Below are positions 1 through 7,326 of a stretch of DNA of 36,197 nucleotides, piece after piece. Each line of letters begins with the position of its first letter. The stretch's first letter is position 1. A model generated the notes under the pieces. The model saw only the letters and a program-made list of their open reading frames with translations. It did no database searches and was not told where the DNA came from. Source of the DNA: Verrucomicrobia bacterium ADurb.Bin070 (lineage in GTDB: Bacteria; Verrucomicrobiota; Kiritimatiellia; RFP12; UBA1067); NCBI GenBank assembly GCA_002071025.1, contig MWEJ01000005.1, positions 1 to 36,197 on the forward strand. The letters run 5' to 3'. Both the position numbers and the translations under genes were made by a program.

Positions 1-75
1 GCGGATGGGGGGGCGGCACACATTCGTCTTGCAAAGCCGGAGGGTTCGTAAAGCATGTGACAAGGTCTGTTTCAT
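1..75 (-). CDS. 5' end of an unidentified protein (partial)
   Basis: Only the first 25 codons of this minus-strand gene lie in the window. The start is the ATG whose complement is at 73-75. It is preceded on the minus strand by an AGGAGA Shine-Dalgarno-like sequence (complement 81-86) at a spacing of 6 nt, and the frame stays open to the window edge. The visible N-terminus is basic (MKQTLSHALRTLRLCKTN) and has no clear hydrophobic core, so no signal peptide or family can be named. It is divergent from the gene starting at 273. The call rests on the start signal alone. Confidence 0.45.
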   Translation of the reverse strand, partial: MKQTLSHALRTLRLCKTNVCRPPIR

Positions 76-142
76 GGCTGTCTCCTCATGTTCTGTCAAG
101 CAGGGGCGGAATGCGATCTTCACCAAGTGTTTCAACTGTAAC

Positions 143-155
143 ATCTTCTGAAGAT
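143..155. promoter_or_regulatory. Palindrome in divergent intergenic region
   Basis: ATCTTC-T-GAAGAT is a perfect 6+1+6 palindrome. It lies between the divergent partial gene at 1-75 and the membrane protein starting at 273. It could be a dimeric regulator site, but no factor can be assigned from sequence. Confidence 0.25.
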
Positions 156-196
156 ATGAGCGTTCAAAATTTCGTCATTGGTGTTTTTTAACCATG

Positions 197-235
197 CATG
201 CCCGGCGATTCGCTTGAGCCGTTCCGCCGGGCATG
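197..235. repeat. 11-bp inverted repeat upstream of the membrane protein gene
   Basis: CATGCCCGGCG (197-207) pairs perfectly with CGCCGGGCATG (225-235) across a 17-nt loop. A TATAAC hexamer at 242-247, a plausible -10, follows directly, and the GTG start is at 273. There is no T-tract on either side in the right orientation, so a terminator is unlikely. An operator or regulatory hairpin at the promoter is the better reading. Confidence 0.4.
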
Positions 236-272
236 GTACGGTATAACTCGAGACGAATGTGGAGGGATCGCT

Positions 273-1526
273 GTGACGAATCTTTGGCTGTTGGGCTTCA
301 CGCCGCTGTTGCTGCTGGCGACGGCTGTCGCGATCATGCGGGGCGGCCGGCCGTGCCGGCCGTATGGGTTGGCGTGGTGCGGGTTGGCGGCCACGATGAT
401 CGGTGATTATTTTCTGGCGGTGCGCGGGGCGCCGCTTCACTCCGACGGCTTTTTGTACGGCGTGGCGGGCTTTTCGCTGGCGCATCTCTGCTGGATCGTC
501 TTCCTGCGACGGCATGCGGCGTGGAACCCGCGCCTCGCCTTTGCCCTGGCGTTCAGCTTCGGCGTGCTCTTCGCGGCGCGCGTGATACCGGCATTGCCGT
601 CGCACCGCCTGGCCTGGGCGCTGAGCGCGTATGCGCTGCTCTCGATCCTCAGCGTCTCCTTCGCGTGCGGTGTCCACCGGCTCTCCCGGGCCTGGCGTTA
701 CGGCCTGTGCGCGCTGCTTTTTTCGGACGCCATGATCGTCTTCGGGCAAATCCTGTGCGTGCCGCACCTGTCGAAGGCGGTGGGCGTCTCCTATCTCGCC
801 AGCCTGGTGCTGATCGCGGTGGCGATTCTGCGTTGCGGGTGCGGACCGCGTCCCTCCGAACGCCTGCGTCAGCTCCGCGCGGCGCCCCACGCCGTGCTCT
901 GGGGCGGCACCGCCGCGATGCTGCTCTTTCTGGCCGCGATGGCGTTTTATCCCGGCGGGGGATACAATCCCTGCATGCGCATGCTGAGCGTTCTCGGGCG
1001 CACGCGCCTGAACGGCATCGACTATCCGGTTTGCCATTATCTGTTTGCCGCCGGGTTGGCGCTCAGCGCCTGGGCGGCAGCCCGCTTCTATCCCGCACTG
1101 GCCTGTTTCGTCAAAGGCACGCATAAAAAGACCGCCCTGCTCTGGGGCGGCGCGCTCAACGCGGCGGGCCTGCTGGCCATCGCGTTCGTGCCCGAGAACG
1201 TCAACGGGTTCTATCACAATGTCGGCTGTTTCGCAGCGGTGGGCGGCGGCGCCCTGGTGCTGATCCCGCTGACCCTCAACCAGCCCCGCCCGCGCGTCGG
1301 CGCCGCCGCGCGCTGGAGCTGGCTGGTCTGGTGCTGCGTGCTGGTCGCGGTTTTCGAGGCTTTCCTGCTGGCGCACCGCTTCAAGCTGCTGCCGTTCAAG
1401 CCGTATGTGCCGACCTGCCAGAAGCTGCTGATCCTGACCTTCAGCGCCTGGTTGGGGTTTTATGCCGTCGTGCTCCACCGCCTGCTGCGCAAGCGGATGG
1501 CGGCCTCGCGTTGTCTTCATACTTAG
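273..1526 (+). CDS. YhhN-like / DUF998-like integral membrane protein
   Basis: The protein is polytopic, about 417 aa, and almost entirely made of hydrophobic helices. The first half resembles the YhhN (lysoplasmalogenase-like) family: a GDYFLAV segment after the second helix, an AHLCWIVFL segment and an FSDAMI segment occupy the places of conserved polar residues in that family. The second half (about residue 215 on) carries YNPCMRMLSVLGRT, which resembles the start of DUF998-type membrane proteins. The arrangement therefore looks like two membrane domains fused. I chose GTG at 273 because GGAGGG (261-266) lies 6 nt upstream. The in-frame ATG at 198 falls inside an inverted repeat and has no ribosome site. 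It precedes the AraC regulator by 38 nt. The family calls are by eye, and the enzymatic function is inferred only weakly. Confidence 0.7.
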   Translation: MTNLWLLGFTPLLLLATAVAIMRGGRPCRPYGLAWCGLAATMIGDYFLAVRGAPLHSDGFLYGVAGFSLAHLCWIVFLRRHAAWNPRLAFALAFSFGVLFAARVIPALPSHRLAWALSAYALLSILSVSFACGVHRLSRAWRYGLCALLFSDAMIVFGQILCVPHLSKAVGVSYLASLVLIAVAILRCGCGPRPSERLRQLRAAPHAVLWGGTAAMLLFLAAMAFYPGGGYNPCMRMLSVLGRTRLNGIDYPVCHYLFAAGLALSAWAAARFYPALACFVKGTHKKTALLWGGALNAAGLLAIAFVPENVNGFYHNVGCFAAVGGGALVLIPLTLNQPRPRVGAAARWSWLVWCCVLVAVFEAFLLAHRFKLLPFKPYVPTCQKLLILTFSAWLGFYAVVLHRLLRKRMAASRCLHT

Positions 1527-1539
1527 GCTGTGCTACCTT
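1511..1539 (+). promoter_or_regulatory. Candidate sigma70-type promoter for the AraC gene
   Basis: TTGTCT (1511-1516) and TACCTT (1534-1539) are separated by 17 nt. They overlap the 3' end of the membrane protein gene, and transcription would start about 20 nt before the regulator's ATG. The match is moderate and could be chance. Confidence 0.3.
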
Positions 1540-1564
1540 GTTCCCGTGAAAGTGGGCACCCGCT

Positions 1565-2479
1565 ATGAGTAAACCCGTCTGTACCTTGCCGTTCAGCTAT
1601 GACGACACGCCGGAGCGGCGCGTGCTGAATCTCGAGGAGGATGCCATCGCCTGCGTGCCTGCGCTGGGGTACAGCCACTATACGCGAAGCCGCCCCAGCG
1701 TCTCGGAGCATCTCCACCCCGGATGTCTGGAGCTGACGCTCTGCATGCGCGGCTCGCTGGTTTTCGAATGCGGTCAAATTTCATACCGGCTGCTCCCCGG
1801 CAACGTGTTCGTCACGCAGCCGGACGAATGGCACCGGCTCTCCACCAACCCCAAGGGACTGGTCATGTACTGGATGTTCTTCCGGCTGGAGGGCGGCGCT
1901 CGTCCGCTGCTGCACCTGCCCGCGACGGAGTCGGACGCGCTCAAAGAGAGCCTGCGCGGTCTGCCGCGGCGGCTCTTCCCGGGCAGCGACCGCATGCGCC
2001 TCGCCTTCCAGAGGCTGTTCAGGCTGCGCGACGAGCTGTCGGCCGGTTCGTTCCGCACGCTCTCCATGCGCGGCACGGTGCTGGAGCTGCTGCTGGCGCT
2101 GGTCGAGGCGGCACAGGCGGTGCCAGCCTGTCCGGAGGACGGTCGGGTCGAACGGCTGATCGACGCGATGCGCGCGCACCCGGAGCGCGACTATCCGGCC
2201 GACCACCTGATACGTGAAGCCGCGCTCTCGGAAAGCCGTCTGAACACCCGCTTCAAACAGCTTACGGGGCTGCCGCCTTACACCTTTTTGCTGGCGTGCC
2301 GTCTGCGCGCCGCGCAGCAGCGCCTGCGAGACAGCGACGAACCGGTCACCGCCATCGCTCAGGCGCTGGGCTTTTCGACCTCGCAGCACTTCGCCATGCA
2401 GTTCAAACGAGAGTTCGGCGTCACCCCCAGTGCGTGGCGCTGCTCGGCGTGCGCCGGCGCCGATGCCCTTCAACACTAA
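1565..2479 (+). CDS. AraC-family transcriptional regulator
   Basis: This is a 304-aa DNA-binding regulator with the usual two-part layout. Residues about 35-110 form a cupin-type sensor domain: HPGCLELTLCMRG, then LLPGNVFVTQPDEWH. Residues about 195-300 form the double helix-turn-helix AraC domain, ending in the family signature region with ITAIAQALGF-like VTAIAQALGFSTSQHFAMQF followed by KREFGVTPSAWR. Such proteins usually sense a sugar or related ligand and switch on nearby catabolic genes. That role fits the secreted glycosidases in this window, but no target site is proven. The ATG at 1565 has only a weak ribosome site. The TPR protein gene follows 70 nt downstream. Confidence 0.93.
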   Translation: MSKPVCTLPFSYDDTPERRVLNLEEDAIACVPALGYSHYTRSRPSVSEHLHPGCLELTLCMRGSLVFECGQISYRLLPGNVFVTQPDEWHRLSTNPKGLVMYWMFFRLEGGARPLLHLPATESDALKESLRGLPRRLFPGSDRMRLAFQRLFRLRDELSAGSFRTLSMRGTVLELLLALVEAAQAVPACPEDGRVERLIDAMRAHPERDYPADHLIREAALSESRLNTRFKQLTGLPPYTFLLACRLRAAQQRLRDSDEPVTAIAQALGFSTSQHFAMQFKREFGVTPSAWRCSACAGADALQH

Positions 2480-2551
2480 AAACGACAGGTCTTTTAACCA
2501 CAGGGATCGTGGCGCGCACAGAATTATTTTCAACGTGTTTACGGAATCGTG

Positions 2552-3604
2552 ATGAACATACAGAACAAGAGCATCTTTCGTGCGGCACCTCTCGCGGCCC
2601 TGCTTTGCGGCGTGTCAGCGGGCACGCCGCTGGCGGCGGACGAACCGGCGGCGGACGCGGCGTACCGTGCCGCGCGCGCACACCTGCAGGCGCGCCGTTT
2701 CGCGGAGGCGGCCGACGGTTTCGCGCGCGCCGCGGCGTCGACCAATGCCACATTCGCGGCGGCGGCTTGGCTGGGGCGCGGCGAGGCGTTGTTCGGCCTT
2801 GGCGACTGGGACAAAGCCGATGCGGCATACGCGGAGTTGCTGGCGCGCTATCCCGACTCACCGCTCGCGCCGCGAGCCCTTTATGCGCGCGGCCACGCCG
2901 CCCAGCGCGCCAACCGACTCGACCGCGCGCATGCGCACTTCGCCGCGTTTATTGATCGCTACCCGACAAACACCTTGCGCGAGGCATGCACGGCTGCCCT
3001 GGCGACGGTCATGGCGGCGCAGCAGGCCCGCGAACGGCAGGCTGCGCGCGCCGCCATCACTGCCGAACTGGCCGCCATCACTGCCGCGCTCCGCGCGGAG
3101 CGGTGGGAGGAGGCGCACACGGCCGCAGACCGCTTCCTGACTGCGCATCCGGATCATGACCAGGTGCCCGAACTGCATCTTGTGGTTGCCGCCTGCGCCT
3201 ACCGGACCGGCGATTATGCCGGCGCCGCCGAGGCCTATCGCAGGCTGCTGGAGCGCGCACCGCAGCATGCGCGCGCGGCAGAGGCGCGTGCACGGCGGGC
3301 CGAGTGCCTGTTCAAAACCGGCGATTTCGAGGAGGCCCGGGCGCTCTATGTGGAGCTGGCCGAGGCAGACGATGAGCCTGAGGCAAGGGCACGCGCGACG
3401 CTGGCCATCGCCGACTGCGACGCGGCGCTCAAACGCTGGGCAGAGGCGGAACGCGCCTACCTGAGCGTGGAGGTGCTGCTCGGCTGCGAGGCGCTGCGGC
3501 CTGTGGCGCTCCAGCGCCTCGCGGCGCTGTATGACGCGATGGGGCAGCCGGAGAAGGCGAGCCGCACGCGTGACGCGCTGCGGCGCCGGTACCCGGACCG
3601 GTAA
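2552..3604 (+). CDS. Secreted tetratricopeptide (TPR) repeat protein
   Basis: The protein is about 350 aa, alanine- and arginine-rich and almost wholly helical. A short signal peptide ends near AGTPLAADEPA. The rest is helix-turn-helix repeats with TPR-type spacing: ARRFAEAADGFARAA, GDWDKADAAYAELLARYP, GDYAGAAEAYRRLLERAP, GDFEEARALYVELAE, and a final unit near WAEAERAYLSVEVLL. YbgF/BamD-like periplasmic scaffolds have this form and mediate protein-protein contacts. No catalytic motif is visible. The start could be GTG 2549 or ATG 2552, which are adjacent and in frame. Neither has a strong ribosome site. The gene ends 4 nt from the convergent Nudix gene with no terminator between them. Confidence 0.8.
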   Translation: MNIQNKSIFRAAPLAALLCGVSAGTPLAADEPAADAAYRAARAHLQARRFAEAADGFARAAASTNATFAAAAWLGRGEALFGLGDWDKADAAYAELLARYPDSPLAPRALYARGHAAQRANRLDRAHAHFAAFIDRYPTNTLREACTAALATVMAAQQARERQAARAAITAELAAITAALRAERWEEAHTAADRFLTAHPDHDQVPELHLVVAACAYRTGDYAGAAEAYRRLLERAPQHARAAEARARRAECLFKTGDFEEARALYVELAEADDEPEARARATLAIADCDAALKRWAEAERAYLSVEVLLGCEALRPVALQRLAALYDAMGQPEKASRTRDALRRRYPDR

Positions 3605-3608
3605 CCCC

Positions 3609-4358
3609 TCAAGCCAGCGTGAAAAAGGCGTCGATCAGACGGCGCGCGATGCTGACGCGTGAGGGGAGCGGCGGCAGGTCGCCGCGGCCGAACCAGCCGG
3701 CCTCGGCGATCTCGACGCCGTCGGGCGTGATCTCGCCGCTTTCATACTCCGCCGTGAAGCCGAACATCAGGTTGTTGGGAAACGGCCAGGGCTGGCTTGC
3801 GGCATACCGGATGTTAGTGACGCGCAGGCCGACCTCCTCCGCGATCTCGCGCGCCACGGCCTGTTCGAGGGTTTCGTGCGCCTCGACAAACCCGGCCACC
3901 AGACTCCAGAACGGCAGCAGCCCCCCGGCTTTGCGGGTCAGCAGAATCCGGTCACCGCGCGCGACCAGCGTGATCACCACCGGATTGATGCGCGGATAGG
4001 CGGTGTGGCCGCAGGCCGGGCAGACCATCGCGCGTTCGGTGGCATGGCGCTGCAGCGGCGCGCCGCAGGCGCCGCAAAAACGGTGGGCACGACGCCAGTG
4101 CAAGAGCTGTCGCGCCAAGCCGGCCTGGGCATAACGCTGCGGTGTGACGAGGTCAAACAGCGCGCGCAGACTGACTCGTTCCGCGCCGGGCGCAGGGGGT
4201 TCTGCGGATTCGGCGGCGAACACCTCCTCAGCCGCGTAAGCGGGGAGCGGCTCCGTGAGGGCGAAGGCGGCAGGGTCCGCGTCGAACAGGCAGGACGGCC
4301 CTTCGGGCGTGTGCCTGACCCAGAGCTGGTCGTCCGAAAACAGCAGCAGGCGTTTCAC
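3609..4358 (-). CDS. nudC: NADH pyrophosphatase-type Nudix hydrolase (NudC-like)
   Basis: This 249-aa enzyme has the full NudC layout. An N-terminal domain is followed by a four-cysteine zinc ribbon (CGACG, then CPACG). Next comes a Nudix box with the pattern GX5EX7REUXEEXGU (GFVEAHE then AREIAEEVGL). The NudC-specific SQPWPFPNNLMFGF segment lies downstream. Family members hydrolyse NADH/NAD+, and some act as RNA deNADding enzymes. I chose GTG at 4358 because GGAGGTG lies about 8-10 nt upstream and because its GTGA overlaps the stop of the preceding gene by 4 nt, so translation is probably coupled. It is the last gene of the folD > unknown > nudC operon. The longer ATG start at 4445 would overlap the upstream gene by 91 nt and is unlikely. 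Confidence 0.93.
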   Translation of the reverse strand: MKRLLLFSDDQLWVRHTPEGPSCLFDADPAAFALTEPLPAYAAEEVFAAESAEPPAPGAERVSLRALFDLVTPQRYAQAGLARQLLHWRRAHRFCGACGAPLQRHATERAMVCPACGHTAYPRINPVVITLVARGDRILLTRKAGGLLPFWSLVAGFVEAHETLEQAVAREIAEEVGLRVTNIRYAASQPWPFPNNLMFGFTAEYESGEITPDGVEIAEAGWFGRGDLPPLPSRVSIARRLIDAFFTLA

Positions 4359-6310
4359 GGAACAGGCACCTCCATGTGGGAGCGGATGGCCGCGCACAGC
4401 GCGGCGGCGTCGGTCGTGTCGAGCCGCGCCAGCACGCACTGCCAACGGTAGGCGATGCTTCCTTTTCGATCAAGAGGACGATGTTTGAAGAGTGCGTCGA
4501 AGGCGGTTCTGCGCCGGCGGTACTCCTGCTGCACCTGCTCGAAACGTTGCTGGAACGCCTCGAGATAGAGCGCGGCGAACGCATCGGCGTTCGGCATGTG
4601 TCGGGCGCGGCGGTTCACCGGCCCCGCGTAGGCTGCGGCGTCACGCTCAAGCCGAATGTCATACTGCGTGAACGAGCCGGTGTGGTCGGAAATGATCAGA
4701 TGTTCGGGCAGGCCGTCGGCGTCCAGCACGATCACCTCGTCACCGTCATCAAACATCACCTGAAGCTCAAGATTTGCGCGCCCCACAATGCAGTTGACGG
4801 CGGCGGCCTCGCCCAGCAGGCGCGCCAGGCGGCAGTTGAACGCCGTGTCTGCGTAACGGGCGGACATGATCTTGTCGGTGGCGCAGCCGCTGACATAGGC
4901 ACGTTCGAAATAGACCGACCAAAAACGCGCGCCGCGGTAGGCCTCGTTATGGCCGTTATAGGTCTCGGCGATGCGCCCGGTGGCGAGGCGCGGCGGCAGA
5001 TTCATGCCGAGCTGCTGGCAGCCGAGGCGGCGATCGAGAATGTAATCCGTGTAATCCATCGCTTCCATCACCGCACGCAGCAGGTCCTTGCCGTCGTCGA
5101 GGTGCTCTTTGACGCCCCACTTCTGAAAGCGCAGGATGCGTAAATCCGGTTTCGTTTTGCCGGCCTCTTTAACCTGCACGATATAGACCGGCGCCCGGTG
5201 CGACACGGGGGCGCGCGTCGAGAGAGAGTGGCCGATGCGGCCGATGTTGATGTATTCGATCGTGTTGTATTCGCGCAGGTAATTGAAGATCACCGCCTTG
5301 GCGCGCGGGTCACAGAGAGCCTTCAGGTCAATATCTTCGGAGAACACGTCGCTTTCATCACAAACCGGATCGAAAATCAGCTCGCCCTTCACAATGCGGC
5401 AGCCGGGCAGCCATTCAATCTGACGATAGAACTCAGGCGAAATGTCCTGAATCAACTCTTCGGCATCGACGGCGTTGGGCTGTTGGGTCAGCGCCGAGCA
5501 CATCCGGTTACGCCACTCGATATTAGCGTCAGACTCGTCGCGCAGCTCTGCGGGCAGTGCCGCGCGAAAAGTATCAAGCAGCTTTCGATAGGCGGCTCTC
5601 AACGCACTGATCGGCAGGTTTGCGGCGTTCAAAGCTTCGAAAGCCTGTCGGGTGAACGCGCAACCCGTCGGAAAGATGTCGATCTCCGGGTACCAGAAGC
5701 GGTTCCGTCGCGCGGCATACTCCACAATCTCTTCGAGTTGCTGCCGGAAGAGGTCATCCGGCTGGTTCCCTAGATTGGCAAATTGGGCGAGCGTGAGAAA
5801 CCGGGTGCCGGTGGACCGGTTGTAGTAGAAGATCGGCAGCGTCTCGATGGCTGCGAGTGAGGAGGAGATCAGGATGCGCATCTCTTCTACAGACACCGGC
5901 AGGCGGCTCATGCGCCAGTTCTCGCCGTGCGCGCGCAGGGCGTCGCGCACCTGCGCGTCGTGCGTGTTGAGATAACGGATGCACCTTTTGGAGACCAGCT
6001 TCTGTAGCATCTCGTCGGCTTCGAACGCAAGCTCCATCGCGTCGGGGTCAGGGCGGATCAGAACCGTGCGCTCATCAAAAAGCAGGTCCACCGAACTCGC
6101 CATTTCTTCGTCAATTTCGAAATCGCTCAACGGCGCCAAGCCTGCTTGCTGCCGCTCCCGGTTCAGCTCCTTGATCCAGGCGAGACGCTGCGTCGCATGG
6201 ACACCCTTCAGCGTGACCAGACCGTCCGACTTCACGAAGATCGTGCCGATCCGTGAGGCGAGTTGCCCTTTTGCATCGCGGGCAAAGAGCGGCTCTCCAA
6301 GAAGTTTCAT
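4355..6310 (-). CDS. Unrecognised 651-aa cytosolic protein in folD-nudC operon
   Basis: I do not recognise a family. The protein has no signal peptide or membrane helix. It opens with a basic region (RIGTIFVKSDG) followed by an acidic helical segment with a DFEIDEEMA stretch. A central alpha/beta part contains YIVQVKEAGKTKPDLRILRF, which looks like a beta-hairpin with a lysine. Near the C-terminus EVIVLDADGLPEHLIISD is a beta-rich acidic segment, followed by a strongly charged coiled helix (QQRFEQVQQEYRRRR). The VQVKE lysine and the later DADG/ISDHTG acids loosely recall an atypical kinase fold, but I cannot support that. It overlaps folD by ATGA and nudC by GTGA, so it is translated as one unit with a one-carbon enzyme and a dinucleotide hydrolase. 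Codon use matches its neighbours. Confidence 0.85.
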   Translation of the reverse strand: MKLLGEPLFARDAKGQLASRIGTIFVKSDGLVTLKGVHATQRLAWIKELNRERQQAGLAPLSDFEIDEEMASSVDLLFDERTVLIRPDPDAMELAFEADEMLQKLVSKRCIRYLNTHDAQVRDALRAHGENWRMSRLPVSVEEMRILISSSLAAIETLPIFYYNRSTGTRFLTLAQFANLGNQPDDLFRQQLEEIVEYAARRNRFWYPEIDIFPTGCAFTRQAFEALNAANLPISALRAAYRKLLDTFRAALPAELRDESDANIEWRNRMCSALTQQPNAVDAEELIQDISPEFYRQIEWLPGCRIVKGELIFDPVCDESDVFSEDIDLKALCDPRAKAVIFNYLREYNTIEYINIGRIGHSLSTRAPVSHRAPVYIVQVKEAGKTKPDLRILRFQKWGVKEHLDDGKDLLRAVMEAMDYTDYILDRRLGCQQLGMNLPPRLATGRIAETYNGHNEAYRGARFWSVYFERAYVSGCATDKIMSARYADTAFNCRLARLLGEAAAVNCIVGRANLELQVMFDDGDEVIVLDADGLPEHLIISDHTGSFTQYDIRLERDAAAYAGPVNRRARHMPNADAFAALYLEAFQQRFEQVQQEYRRRRTAFDALFKHRPLDRKGSIAYRWQCVLARLDTTDAAALCAAIRSHMEVPVP

Positions 6311-7185
6311 AGGCGGCGAGCGGCCTCAAGCGTGTTGACAAGCAGCATCGTGATTGTCATCGGTCCCACCCCGCCGGGCACGGGGGTGAGCAGCGAGGCG
6401 ACCTCGCTTGCCGAATCGGCATCGACATCGCCGACGAGACGGAAACCGTTTTTTCTGGAGGCGTCGGGAATGCGGTTCACCCCCACGTCGACCACGACCG
6501 CGCCTGGCTTGATCATGCTTCCCGTGACTGTGCCCGGACGTCCGGCCGCGACCACCAGGATGTCCGCCTGCCGCGTGAAGGCCGCGAGGTCATGCGTGCC
6601 GGTGTGGCAGACCGTGACCGTGGCGTTGCCGCCCTCGGCCTTGCGCATCAGCAGATGCGCGACCGGCTTGCCGACGATGTTGCTGCGCCCGACCACGACC
6701 GCATGCCGTCCGGAGACCTGCACGCCGGCCTGCAGCAGCATCTGGATGATGCCGTGCGGCGTGCAGGGCAGGAAGCAGGATTCGCCGATCATCATGCGGC
6801 CGACGTTCACCGGCGTGAATCCGTCCACATCTTTTTCCGGTGCGATCGCGTTGATCACTGCGGCCTCGTTGATGTGGCGCGGCAGCGGGAGCTGCACCAG
6901 AATGCCGTGGACGCGCGGATCATCGTTCATGCGGCGCACCAGGGCCAGCGCCTCCTCCTGCGTGGTCTCGGCCGGTACGCGCACGTCCAGTGAAAACATG
7001 CCGGCCTCTTCGCAGGCGCGTTCTTTGGCAGTGACATACGAGGTGGAGGCCGGGTCGGCACCGATTAAGATCACGCCCAATCCGGGCGTAACGCCGCGGC
7101 TGGCTTTGAGGTCGGCGACTTGGCGTGCGATGTCCGCGCGCATGTCGGCCGCAAGTTGCTTTCCGTCAAGGAGGGTTGCGCTCAT
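6307..7185 (-). CDS. folD: Methylenetetrahydrofolate dehydrogenase / cyclohydrolase FolD
   Basis: This is the bifunctional enzyme that oxidises 5,10-methylene-THF to methenyl-THF with NADP+ and hydrolyses that to 10-formyl-THF, supplying purine and formyl-Met synthesis in the cytosol. Its length (292 aa) is typical. SYVTAKERACEEAG carries the catalytic lysine (K54), VQLPLPRH carries Q98 and EKDVDGF carries D121, the three active-site residues at their usual numbers. GRSNIVGKPVAHLL is the dinucleotide-binding loop and TPVPGGVGPMT the C-terminal signature. It is first in a three-gene operon, and its TGA overlaps the next ATG. No strong ribosome site precedes ATG 7185; a C/T-rich stretch lies there instead. 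Confidence 0.97.
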   Translation of the reverse strand: MSATLLDGKQLAADMRADIARQVADLKASRGVTPGLGVILIGADPASTSYVTAKERACEEAGMFSLDVRVPAETTQEEALALVRRMNDDPRVHGILVQLPLPRHINEAAVINAIAPEKDVDGFTPVNVGRMMIGESCFLPCTPHGIIQMLLQAGVQVSGRHAVVVGRSNIVGKPVAHLLMRKAEGGNATVTVCHTGTHDLAAFTRQADILVVAAGRPGTVTGSMIKPGAVVVDVGVNRIPDASRKNGFRLVGDVDADSASEVASLLTPVPGGVGPMTITMLLVNTLEAARRL

Positions 7186-7305
7186 TATGTCAAAAAAGGG
7201 GGTTGAAGGTTTGTGGGAGATCTGCGCGGATGCGCCGCCGGCTTGGGCGGCTCAGCCGAACAGGACTAAACAATGACAACATGCCGGAACTGTAGCAAAG
7301 AAAGG

Positions 7306-7326
7306 CTCAACGCTCAACGTTCAACG
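7306..7326. repeat. 7-nt tandem repeat (CTCAACG x2, TTCAACG)
   Basis: CTCAACG, CTCAACG and TTCAACG follow each other directly and overlap the stop codon of the GH42-like gene. A related CTCAACGTTCAA copy lies at 20477-20488, also just past a stop codon. Confidence 0.6.

Noticed and set aside
198-272. Upstream ATG 198 as start of the membrane protein
   Set aside because: It lies inside the inverted repeat, lacks a ribosome site and adds a non-hydrophobic leader; GTG 273 has GGAGGG at good spacing.
132-1520. Long 462-aa open frame on the minus strand
   Set aside because: It mirrors the membrane protein gene, has Arg/Gln/Ala-rich low-information sequence and no start signal. High GC makes such antisense frames common.
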